NCBI GenBank assembly: GCA_020852965.1
Contig: JADYZV010000045.1
Span: 1-43,794 of the forward strand
DNA length: 43,794 nucleotides
Source of the DNA: Pirellulaceae bacterium
GTDB taxonomy: Bacteria > Planctomycetota > Planctomycetia > Pirellulales > Pirellulaceae
Direction: 5' to 3'
Shown here one piece after another: positions 7,358 to 14,711 of the stretch. Position 1 is the stretch's first letter. Each line of letters begins with the position of its first letter. Both the position numbers and the translations under genes were made by a program. Under the pieces are notes generated by a model. The model did not search any database, was not told the origin of the DNA, and worked only from the letters and a program-made list of their open reading frames with translations.

Positions 7358-8016
7358 TCAGCGATTTGAACAGCCGAATTGCTCTCCCCACTGCATGCGC
7401 TCCAAGCCAACGCCCGCTGCCGTTTCTTGACGCAACTGGGACAACGCGTTCTTCGCCTCTTCGCTCGTCAAGCCAACATGCCGCAGCAAAGCGTATGAAA
7501 TTAGTCCGGTGCGGTGAATCCCCGCCGAGCAATGAAGGTAAAGCCGAGCTTGATGGTTCAATGCATTTCGAATTTCGTCGAACATTTGAACGATCTCTGC
7601 CCGTCGTTCGTCAGGTGGAGGGTCGCCAGAGACTAGCGGTAGCCAAAACCATTCCAGACCGGCTTGTCGCACATGATTGCCGACGGTTTCCGCACCTTCA
7701 GATTCCGACAATAGCGTCATGACATGCGTGGTGCCAATACTGTGCATTGACTTGATCGTCTTGATTTTGGGACGATGACCGATTGCCAAATGACCTTCGA
7801 GAACAGGAACCCAGGCGATGGATGACTCTTTGGCAACGGCTTGAACTTTCCGAAGCTTGCCCATCAATGGCCCAAGCACCGCTCGCGAGGACTCGTTGCG
7901 AGCCATTTCTGTTTGGATTTCAACGAGCAATTCGGTTATCGACTGGCCGTACGAGTCGCAATCAGTACGCTCAAGTGCAGCTTCGGCTTTTGCTAAAAGT
8001 TATCAATCGGCTTCAT
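7358..8016 (-). pseudogene. Dual-specificity/tyrosine phosphatase, apparent -1 frameshift near the N-terminus
   Basis: The long frame carries the protein tyrosine phosphatase loop HCSAGIHRTG (catalytic Cys and Arg of CX5R) and an upstream SGDPPPDE that can supply the general-acid Asp. This fits a 190-220-residue dual-specificity phosphatase. The natural start is the ATG at 8016-8014, which overlaps the preceding gene's TGA as ATGA. That frame (MKPIDNF) hits TAG at 7995-7993. The phosphatase frame is open with coding-like sequence (AKAEAALERTDC...) from just after it. One extra T in the TTTT run (AAAA at 7995-7998 on the plus strand) would fuse them. The gene is therefore frameshifted by mutation or sequencing error, or restarts at a TTG near 7930. 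Family call is strong, intactness doubtful. Confidence 0.78.
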
Positions 8017-8690
8017 TGAAATATGTCCTTGTGCGAAAGACGCGTTCCGTCACGAGCAACTTGCCAAACATCCGCTGACAATACATCCAGCGCGGTCAGC
8101 CTTCCACCGGTGACACAGGCAGTGTCGATGCAGATTAGATGGGCGGCGTCTAGGGTTTTACCAGAGTCCTGGCTGCTGTGGCCGACAACCGCGGTCTTGC
8201 CAGACCAATGCGGTGAGGGGATGCCTTCGGCTAGGTGCTTCCAGAGCAGAGTCCGCTCGTCGGTTTCAGCCAGCGGCAAGCTGGGATCGTAACAGGCATG
8301 AACAAAGAAGTGTGTGGGTGATTCAAAAAACAGTCGGCAGTGTTCTAGGAAATGTCGATGCGACTCTGGGATGGCTGCGGTGTCTGAATCAGTGCCATAG
8401 GAGCCGAGAACCGTCTGGCCACCAAGGCTAAACCAGGCACCGGCGCTCAGGTCGCCACGCAGCACGCTGCGCATTAGGAAATCATGATTGCCGAGCAGCG
8501 GGACCAGATTGCAGCGTGCCTGCAGTTCGATTAGAAAATCCAGAGTCCCTTTCGAACCGTCTCCTTTGCCGACGTAGTCGCCCAGCGTGATCAGTGTGTC
8601 GTTGCGTTTCAGCTCAATTGTGTTTACCAATTGGGCTAGCGCTTCGGTACAGCCGTGAATATCGCCAATTGCTATTGTTCGTTCGTTCAT
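8013..8690 (-). CDS. PPP-family metallophosphatase (Ser/Thr phosphatase or ApaH-like)
   Basis: A 225-residue protein starting at the ATG at 8690 (MNERTIAIGDIHGC). The metal-binding signature is complete: GDIHG (9-13), GDYVGKG in place of the usual GDxVDRG, GNHD, a C-terminal VGHSS and a further His in FVHACYD. This is the PPP family of bacterial protein phosphatases and diadenosine-tetraphosphate hydrolases; substrate class is undecidable here. Its ATG overlaps the TGA of the upstream esterase gene (ATGA), and its own TGA overlaps the ATG of the tyrosine phosphatase gene in the same way. So three genes form a tight translationally coupled unit. Loss of the 'DR' in GDxVDRG is a variation also seen in some family members. 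Confidence 0.88.
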   Translation of the reverse strand: MNERTIAIGDIHGCTEALAQLVNTIELKRNDTLITLGDYVGKGDGSKGTLDFLIELQARCNLVPLLGNHDFLMRSVLRGDLSAGAWFSLGGQTVLGSYGTDSDTAAIPESHRHFLEHCRLFFESPTHFFVHACYDPSLPLAETDERTLLWKHLAEGIPSPHWSGKTAVVGHSSQDSGKTLDAAHLICIDTACVTGGRLTALDVLSADVWQVARDGTRLSHKDIFQ

Positions 8691-9370
8691 TTGCTTCCAA
8701 AGGCCCACTCTAGAGCGACTGGAAATTCTTCGGACCAGAAACTCAGTTCGTGGCCGCGATTTGGTCGGATCACACACTCGTGTGGGATGGAGTGTTCGCG
8801 CAGGAAGGCAGCGATGGCCTGGTTATTTTTCTTAAATGGTGTTTCACGGTTGCCAGCGGCCAGGTAGTAGCTGGTATCCTCGACGGCTGCCAAAGCATCG
8901 CGACTGATATATTCCATTCCGCCAGCGACTGAAAAGGCAAATATGCAGCTAAAAACTTCGGGGTAAGCGGTGCTCATCGTCATCGCTAGGGTACCGCCGT
9001 TGGAGCATCCCCACACGGCGGTTCTGCGGCGCTCGAGCTTGAGCGAGTACTCGCGGCAGGCCCAAGGTATCAGTTCGTCAATCACAAACGCTTCGTGCGC
9101 TTCAAAGATGTCCGTGTTGTTCCCAGCTATGTACTCCTTCGAGCGCAGTTGCGGGTCACTGTGGACACCGATCAGCGCGCAGGGTGGAAACGTTCTTGGT
9201 GAGAATTGCTGCACGGATTGCCCGAGAGTGGGAACTGCTTGTCCATCGAAACATAACACGACAACTGGTGCTGCGGTCTGTGGTCCGGCGAGCTCGCTAT
9301 AGCACGTTACCCCTCTCGGCGGCGACAGATGTTTGCTGGGAAGTTCGTAGTTCCGTAATGAACCAAGCAT
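8687..9370 (-). CDS. Esterase, alpha/beta hydrolase of the esterase D / enterochelin esterase type
   Basis: From the ATG at 9370 this is a 227-residue protein. VVVLCFDGQ (36-44) is the beta-strand/oxyanion region, ALIGVHSDP (65-73) and HEAFVIDELIPW (92-103) are typical of the family, VWGCSNGG (119-126) is the nucleophile elbow with Ser123, and RGHELSFW (205-212) gives His207. It fits PF00756 (putative esterase). The frame remains open upstream to inside the insertion sequence, and the stretch just upstream (around VISFQVARKNRSVCPTIYEKH) also looks coding. The true start may therefore lie further upstream and could have been disturbed by the IS, whose left end is at 9542. First gene of a coupled set with two phosphatases. 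No signal peptide is seen. Confidence 0.8.
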   Translation of the reverse strand: MLGSLRNYELPSKHLSPPRGVTCYSELAGPQTAAPVVVLCFDGQAVPTLGQSVQQFSPRTFPPCALIGVHSDPQLRSKEYIAGNNTDIFEAHEAFVIDELIPWACREYSLKLERRRTAVWGCSNGGTLAMTMSTAYPEVFSCIFAFSVAGGMEYISRDALAAVEDTSYYLAAGNRETPFKKNNQAIAAFLREHSIPHECVIRPNRGHELSFWSEEFPVALEWAFGSK

Positions 9371-9541
9371 GTGGTCTCCGAGGTGTTTTTCGTAGATTGT
9401 TGGGCATACTGAGCGGTTTTTACGGGCAACTTGAAAACTAATCACGCGTAAGTTTTCATTCAACTCAACCGGCAGCACCCAATTGAGTGTTTCGCTTATT
9501 CGTAAGGCAGTTGGAGTACAGCCGTTATTACACTGACTCCC

Positions 9542-9565
9542 CCTAAGTTCCAGTTTAGCACTTTT
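9542..9565 (+). repeat. Left terminal inverted repeat of the IS
   Basis: 24 bases beginning CCTAAGTTCCAG and ending GCACTTTT, perfectly complementary to the right end at 11091-11114. Confidence 0.9.
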
Positions 9566-9655
9566 AGGAACTGATATTGGCACAAAAAAGGCGGCCCGCG
9601 ACAATGGTGATTGAACCTTCAAACTTTCAATCCCTTTGGCACGGAAGCCGCCCAA

Positions 9656-11084
9656 ATGAATCTTACCCAATCGTTCGAGGTTTTGCTACGCTCGTTTGTA
9701 CCCGTCTTCACCGAACCAAGCTTTCAAACCTTTAGGCTGATGATGACGGGGTGGATTCTTTCGAACCGGCATCGCTACGTCACCGACCTGATCATTTCCA
9801 GCGACTCGACCACCAACGGCCACTTTACGGACTATCATCGATTCTTCTCACAGGCAGTCTGGGACATTGACCGTCTGTGGAGGTTGCTCGCTCAGTTGAT
9901 AGTCGGCACGCTTGTCGGCCATGATGCTGTCATCATTCTCGCGGGAGACGACACGTTGTGTCGCAAGAGAGGCTTGGGCAACTTTGGAACGGGCATGCAC
10001 CACGATCCGCTCAGTTCATCGAAGTCCAAGAAAATCTGTCACTGGGGACACGACTGGGTCGATCTGTGTATCGTGATCGCCAACCCTTGGTGGGCTCCCT
10101 CGAAAGTGTTTTCGCTTCCCATCTGCATGCGTCTGTATCGCAATCGACAAGGATTGACCAAAGGCAAAAACAAGAAGCCCAAAAAGATATCAGCAGCTCA
10201 GCAGAAAGCCGCTACGAAAAAGAACAAGCAAGCCGCCGCGAAGAAAAAGTAAGCCAAGCTCACAAGCGAGAAAAATCGTCAGGGAAGCAAAACACCCCAT
10301 AAAACACGCCCCGAATTGATGGCTGAGATGATAGCGTTGGTTGCTGCCTGGTTCCCTGAACGTCGCTTTCTGCTGGTCGTCGATAGTCTCTACAGTGGCA
10401 AGAGTGTGTTGCGGACGCTGCCGAGCAACTTTGACTTGATCGGCCCGGTGCATACCAAGGCTGCGTTGTATGCACCGGCCAGGAAGGAAACAAAGACAAG
10501 GCGAGGTCCGTCCCGCAAGAAAGGGGATCGACTCAAAAATATCGATGCTTGGTCCAAAGATTCTTCACGTTGGCAGACTCATCACTTTGATCAATACGGC
10601 TTACATGGTTCGCTTCAGAGCAAGACACGAACGGGATTGTATTACAAGGCGGGCAATGATCGATTGCTTCGCTTGGTGCTCTCGCGTGATACGGTGGGTG
10701 CTCGACCCACTCGGATTTTCTACTGCACCAATATCAAATTAAAGCCTCGTGAGATACTATCGTTGTTCTCGCTTCGCTGGTCGATCGAGGTAACTCACTT
10801 CGACTGCAAGCAGTACTTAGGACTTGAGGACGCGGCCAACCGCACCGATGGCGATGTTCTTGTACAGCCTGACGATCGTGTGGTATGCAACCGAAGGGAA
10901 CAACGATTTCCAGATTCCTCACCGACCTTGGTACTGGTGGAAAGTGGAACCGAGCTTCGCGGACGTGTTGACGACTTTACGCCGTAAAAGCTGGGAAGAT
11001 CAATTATCGCAGGTATCGCTCGACACAACCCAGCGAGATAATAAATTGGAACTGCTAACCTACCTAGCAACGCTCGCAGGATGA
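9656..11084 (+). pseudogene. Transposase with one nonsense codon and one frameshift
   Basis: Translation from the ATG at 9656 (MNLTQSFEVLLRSFVP) runs to a TAA at 10250-10252, directly after a lysine-rich hinge (AATKKNKQAAAKKK). The same frame then continues open through 10253-10315 and on to about 10830, carrying the second Asp and the Glu motifs. There, after LEDAANRT, the sense continues in the next frame as TAPMAMFLYSLTIVWYATEG to TGA at 11082-11084, consistent with a small frame-disrupting deletion. So one premature stop and one frameshift inactivate the gene. The DDE catalytic residues themselves appear retained. Confidence 0.85.
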
Positions 11085-11090
11085 CCTGCG

Positions 11091-11114
11091 AAAAGTGCTA
11101 AACTGGAACTTAGG
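11091..11114 (+). repeat. Right terminal inverted repeat of the IS
   Basis: 24 bases beginning AAAAGTGCTAAACTGG and ending CTTAGG, the exact reverse complement of 9542-9565. Confidence 0.9.
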
Positions 11115-11922
11115 AGCGTCGATGACATTGGCGTCGGGGCGTGAGACGATCGCGCCACGGTCGAGTGTGCTGGTGGTAGTGTTGTAGCCGTTGAGCATAG
11201 CGAGTTGTGCGTTGCGAAGGGCTGTTTCGGACTCGGGGTTGAACAGCGGCCTCGACATTATAGCCGCTGGCCGAGACGTCGGCACATGGTCTGATCAGGC
11301 CAGCGCTCGGGTCGAGCGTGTCTATTTCAGGTGGCAAGCGAGTTGTCATAGCGACAGAGCAATTTCTGATTTTAGGAATTCGAAAACTGTTGCTTTTCCA
11401 TCCAAACGTAACGTTGGGCGATTGGCGTACCGCTTCACGAAATCTGCGGCGTAGGCAAACCCTGGCCATTGAGACCATCCGTTCGAGAAAGCACGTCGCT
11501 GTTCTCGAGAGAGCCATGACACTCGAAGGCGGTGAGTTGAGGAGCTTGCCTACAGATTAGTGTCAATTAGTGAAGATTGGTGTTCCAGATCGACTTTTCT
11601 TGAGAACACTTATCCTCACTAATCGAACACTAATCTCCAGGAGGTCGCAAAGCCTGATGCGTATTCTGGTAACTCGAAGGGGGTGATAACCGCAGGAACT
11701 ATGCCGAGCAAAGCATTCAGATTTAGGCAATTTCCAATATAATTCGTCGTTCGGGCGACGGCTTTCCCATTGAATGGTTGGCAGCAACGGCTGGGGCTTC
11801 TGTTCTGCGACATGCCGAGTTGGTCAAACCGGAGAGTATGCCATGCCGAAACCGCCAGAATAATAAGTTAGACTATTGTGCTTTCAATCCTCCTACTCAC
11901 ACAGACCTATCGCAGGCTCATC
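11115..11922. other. Gene-poor region beside the IS with possible gene relic
   Basis: No intact gene is supported. On the minus strand, 11275-11115 reads coding-like (LFNPESETALRNAQLAMLNG, then YNTTTSTLDRGAIVSRPDAN) right up to the IS edge, and may be the remains of a gene interrupted by the element. I cannot assign a family. The rest contains an inverted repeat at 11555-11635 and AT-rich sequence before the STAS gene. Confidence 0.4.
11555..11635 (+). repeat. Long inverted repeat containing the GAACACTAATC dispersed repeat, copy 2
   Basis: The left arm, 11555-11585 (GATTAGTGTCAATTAGTG...), and right arm, 11604-11635 (GAACACTTATCCTCACTAAT...), pair over about 31 bases with a few mismatches and one bulge, leaving an 18-base loop. 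The right arm matches the copy at 5909-5940 at 29 of 32 positions. Confidence 0.7.
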
Positions 11923-12273
11923 ATGTCCAAACGCATTGAATTATCGCTCGAAGGAAACGTAACGGTTGCGACGCTGAAGGACTGCAGGCTAACGGATGAA
12001 CTGATAATCCACGAGTCGATCAACGAGCTGGTCGAACTGGTGGCCAGTCGCGAACATCCGCAGGTAATTATCGACTTCACGGAAGTTGAATTCCTAAGCA
12101 CTGCGTTCTTGGGGGGACTGATCTCAGTTAAGAAATCAGCGGCAACGCACGACACCATGCTGAAACTGGCTGGCATAAGCGCGTGCATCATGGAAGCGAT
12201 TTACATTGTGGGTTTCGATCGCAACTTTGATATCGAGCCAACCGTCGCTGGAGCAGTGAAGGCGTTTAAGTAA
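11923..12273 (+). CDS. STAS-domain protein, anti-sigma factor antagonist type
   Basis: A 116-residue protein starting at the ATG at 11923 (MSKRIELSLEGNVTVATLKD); an earlier start would add an unlikely leader. The whole length is a STAS domain: 'HPQVIIDFTEVEFLSTAFLG' holds the conserved loop in which Ser59/Thr60 occupy the phosphorylation position of SpoIIAA/RsbV-type antagonists. Such proteins are phosphorylated by anti-sigma kinases and dephosphorylated by PP2C phosphatases. A PP2C phosphatase lies 0.5 kb away (12804-14414, opposite strand), a suggestive partner. The stop codon overlaps the next start (TAATG), so it forms an operon with the Nudix gene. No anti-sigma kinase is in the window. 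Confidence 0.88.
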   Translation: MSKRIELSLEGNVTVATLKDCRLTDELIIHESINELVELVASREHPQVIIDFTEVEFLSTAFLGGLISVKKSAATHDTMLKLAGISACIMEAIYIVGFDRNFDIEPTVAGAVKAFK

Positions 12274-12728
12274 TGGCACGCGAGCCGATAAAAACTTGGT
12301 GCTTCGCGGTGGTCGTAGTACGCAAGAATGACAAGTACTTGGTGGTACAAGAGACCAAGCACGATCAACTGTGGTACGTTCCGGCGGGTCGTGTCGAGCC
12401 CAGCGAGTCGTTCGAAGAGGCGGCAGTGCGTGAGACATTGGAGGAAGCCGGAATCCCCGTTCGGCTCAGCGGCATTCTGCGCATCGAGCACTCTCCGAAA
12501 TCAAAGGGGGCTCGATTGCGTGTGGTCTTTGTGGCTGAACCACTGGATGATTCGCTGCCGAAACAAACACCGGATGAAGAGTCGCTACAAGCGCGTTGGG
12601 TAGCGGTCGAAGATTTGGCCAATCTGCCGTTACGCGGTATCGAGGTGCGGCAACTGTTCGAGTACGTTTCGGAAGGGGGATTTATTTATCCACTCTCCCT
12701 ACTGCAGCGTGAGGGAAACCCATTCTAG
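12273..12728 (+). CDS. Nudix hydrolase
   Basis: A 151-residue protein with a Nudix box at 39-61: G-x5-E-x7-RETLEEAGI (GRVEPSESFEEAAVRETLEE), with the metal-binding glutamates in place. It hydrolyses some nucleoside-diphosphate-linked substrate; the substrate (ADP-ribose, NADH, dNTP or other) cannot be read. The start ATG overlaps the STAS stop by one base, giving coupled translation. Length is usual for a single-domain Nudix enzyme. It ends 75 bases before the convergent phosphatase gene. Confidence 0.9.
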   Translation: MAREPIKTWCFAVVVVRKNDKYLVVQETKHDQLWYVPAGRVEPSESFEEAAVRETLEEAGIPVRLSGILRIEHSPKSKGARLRVVFVAEPLDDSLPKQTPDEESLQARWVAVEDLANLPLRGIEVRQLFEYVSEGGFIYPLSLLQREGNPF

Positions 12729-12803
12729 TGCAGGAGTATAGGGGCTACGGCATTTACGATGCGGAGTCGTGCTGAGGCTGCAGGGTACGAAAAGTGTGTA
12801 TTA

Positions 12804-14414
12804 TCAAACGGCAGTGCGACGGATTTGCACCAAGCACATGTCGTCGAACTGCGTCTGGCTGTCAATGAAGCGATCAACTTCTGTGACGATGTGCATGACC
12901 GCATTCTGCGAACACTGGAAGCTGTCTCCGACCACGGTAGTCAAGCGCTGCTTCCCGAAGCGACTCAAATCGGGCGATTCCGCGTCGGGGAATCCGTCAC
13001 TGAATAACGTGATGCTCTCTCCAATGTCGAGCACGATTGTCGACTCTGCGTACTCTTCGGCATCGAGTACCCCAATCGGACAACGAATAAGGTCCTGGCC
13101 AATTGCTTCAACGGAGCCGTCTGCCCGACGCAGTAGCGGTAGTTCGTGCCCAGCGTTGCTCAAATGAATCGCACCGCTCTGAGGGTCAACAATTGCGATG
13201 AGCATGGTAATGAAGTTTGGCGCGAGTCGCCGATTGAGTCGTAAGAGTGCCCCGGATGCCGTGTGGCAAACCTCAAGGCTGGTACGTGTCTCAGTGGCGA
13301 GGCGCACCATGGTTAGGGCGGCGGGAACCCCTTTGCCGACCACATCGCCAAGTACGATTGCGTGGCGACCGTCTGGGAGTGCAATATAGTCGTAGTAGTC
13401 ACCGCCAATGTGCCGCGCAGCGCGATAAAACCCAGCCACATCGAACGTCGGTATCTCCGGCGGTTTGGAAGGCAGATACTGCAATTGAATGGCTTGTGCG
13501 CTTTCAACATCTCGGCGAATTAGAGCGTCGTGCAACGCAATTTCGTGCATCGCCGCAAAATTCATGGCTAAGGAGAGTTGAGTTGCCACGGCAGCCAGCA
13601 CATCGAGATCGTGGCTGGTGAAACAGTTGGAACGCGTAGCATCCAAATGAATGATGCCGCGCACCGTTTCGTCGGTGGCTACCAATGGCGCGCACATGAC
13701 GGATCGCAACGCGAGTTGTCGAACGCTTTCGGCGTCCGCAAAATCCGATTGAGCATCGTTCGAAATGATGGCTTCGCAATGCTGCACGACATGTTGGATC
13801 AGCGTCCGACTTATGCGAATCACACTATGGGAATCATCATGTCGCAGCTTCCACCACTTGGGAACAAATTCTCCGCTTTCGAACGAGCCTATTGCGACAC
13901 GTTCTACGCTAGGGAAAATTTCGAGCAGGATCGTAGCCGCCTTTTGCAGTACTTCATCAATTCGCAATGCGTTGCGCAGGGTGTGCGTAATTTGCATTAA
14001 CGCGATTAACTGCTTATTGGCTACCGCATTTCGCGAGAGACTCGCAAGCGAAACGGACTGCGAATGGCTTAGATTGGTTTGCGATTCTCTCAGATCCAGG
14101 AAGCAAGTACCGTCGTTAACTTGTGGCTGTAGTTCTAGGCTAGTCCGGAACGCATACTCGCAGATCTGGAGTTTGTCGCCAAGGTCCAGGTTTACCCAAC
14201 CTTGGCCCGAGATGTCCCGATGGTTGACTAACGTACCATTGTGGCTGTTGTTATCCCTGACTTGCACATAATTTCCAGCCACGCGAATTTCCGCATGCAA
14301 CTTGCTGACTCGATCCGATGCTAGAACTAGATCGCAATCGCTTTTGCGTCCAATTTTCGAAATTCCCTCTCGGAGTAAAAAGTCTGTGCTGAAGTTCTTT
14401 GATTTGAGATACAT
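12804..14414 (-). CDS. FHA-GAF-PP2C (SpoIIE-type) phosphatase
   Basis: A 536-residue protein beginning MYLKSKNFSTDFLLREG. An N-terminal FHA domain (about 1-95) has the phosphothreonine-binding set: G22R23, S37 and H40 in SKLH, and N59G60T61 (SHNGTLVN). Residues ~140-295 fit a GAF domain. Residues ~310-530 are a SpoIIE/PP2C-like phosphatase: IGGDYYDYIALPDG, VLGDVVGKGVPAAL and TLFSDGFPDAE provide the metal-binding aspartates. The FHA part should recruit it to phosphothreonine proteins, such as targets of Hanks-type kinases; GAF may sense a small ligand. It is convergent with STAS and Nudix genes and could dephosphorylate the STAS protein in a partner-switch (inference). Confidence 0.9.
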   Translation of the reverse strand: MYLKSKNFSTDFLLREGISKIGRKSDCDLVLASDRVSKLHAEIRVAGNYVQVRDNNSHNGTLVNHRDISGQGWVNLDLGDKLQICEYAFRTSLELQPQVNDGTCFLDLRESQTNLSHSQSVSLASLSRNAVANKQLIALMQITHTLRNALRIDEVLQKAATILLEIFPSVERVAIGSFESGEFVPKWWKLRHDDSHSVIRISRTLIQHVVQHCEAIISNDAQSDFADAESVRQLALRSVMCAPLVATDETVRGIIHLDATRSNCFTSHDLDVLAAVATQLSLAMNFAAMHEIALHDALIRRDVESAQAIQLQYLPSKPPEIPTFDVAGFYRAARHIGGDYYDYIALPDGRHAIVLGDVVGKGVPAALTMVRLATETRTSLEVCHTASGALLRLNRRLAPNFITMLIAIVDPQSGAIHLSNAGHELPLLRRADGSVEAIGQDLIRCPIGVLDAEEYAESTIVLDIGESITLFSDGFPDAESPDLSRFGKQRLTTVVGDSFQCSQNAVMHIVTEVDRFIDSQTQFDDMCLVQIRRTAV

Positions 14415-14581
14415 TGGTGTCGTGCACCTTCAAGGCATGAAATGTATTTAGCTTAGTTTTGACCTAGGTGATTACCTTCTAGTTTATAAGTCGCGAATTC
14501 ACCGATTACAACGGCGTTTTGACCATGATAGCATGGCAGCAAATGATTCATGAATTCTCGACGAATAGAGATCGGCCGTAG

Positions 14582-14604
14582 GCTCCTGGTCAAACGCCAG
14601 GGGC
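14582..14604 (+). repeat. Hairpin GCTCCTGG...CCAGGGGC in the intergenic region
   Basis: Arms GCTCCTGG (14582-14589) and CCAGGGGC (14597-14604) pair over 8 bp with one G-T wobble and loop TCAAACG. It lies between divergent genes and may be a dispersed planctomycete hairpin; the rest of 14415-14711 shows no gene. Confidence 0.55.
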
Positions 14605-14711
14605 GTGTCGGGGTGAAGTACAACTCTATAGAATAGCGATTGAGTGGATCGAAGTAGTTTCTATTGCTCCGCACGCACAATCACATTTCCATTCACAATT
14701 GGAGAATACCG

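Larger units (their letters stand above)
9542..11114 (+). mobile_element. Degenerate insertion sequence with 24-bp inverted ends (DDE transposase, DDE_5/IS701-like)
   Basis: Perfect 24-base terminal inverted repeats bound the element: 9542-9565 begins CCTAAGTTCCAG, and 11091-11114 is its exact complement. The 1573-bp length suits a single-transposase IS. The encoded protein has 'AGDDTLCRKRGLGNFGTGMH' and 'LVVDSLYSGKSVLR' (two catalytic Asp regions) and 'SLRWSIEV' (Glu region), a pattern I associate with DDE_5-type transposases abundant in planctomycetes. No target duplication is obvious (CACTGACTCCC on the left, AGCGTCGATG on the right). The transposase is broken, so the copy is probably dead unless complemented in trans. 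Confidence 0.88.

Noticed and set aside
7958-8016. Programmed -1 ribosomal frameshift in the tyrosine phosphatase gene
   Set aside because: The site AAC TTT TAG is not a canonical X-XXY-YYZ slippery sequence and no downstream stimulatory hairpin is evident; mutation or sequence error is simpler.
9656-10252. Transposase gene as a normal shorter protein ending at 10252
   Set aside because: The same frame continues after the TAA with the remaining catalytic motifs, so the stop is a premature one within a single gene.
9531-11124. Target-site duplication around the IS
   Set aside because: Flanks CACTGACTCCC and AGCGTCGATG share no direct repeat adjacent to the ends.
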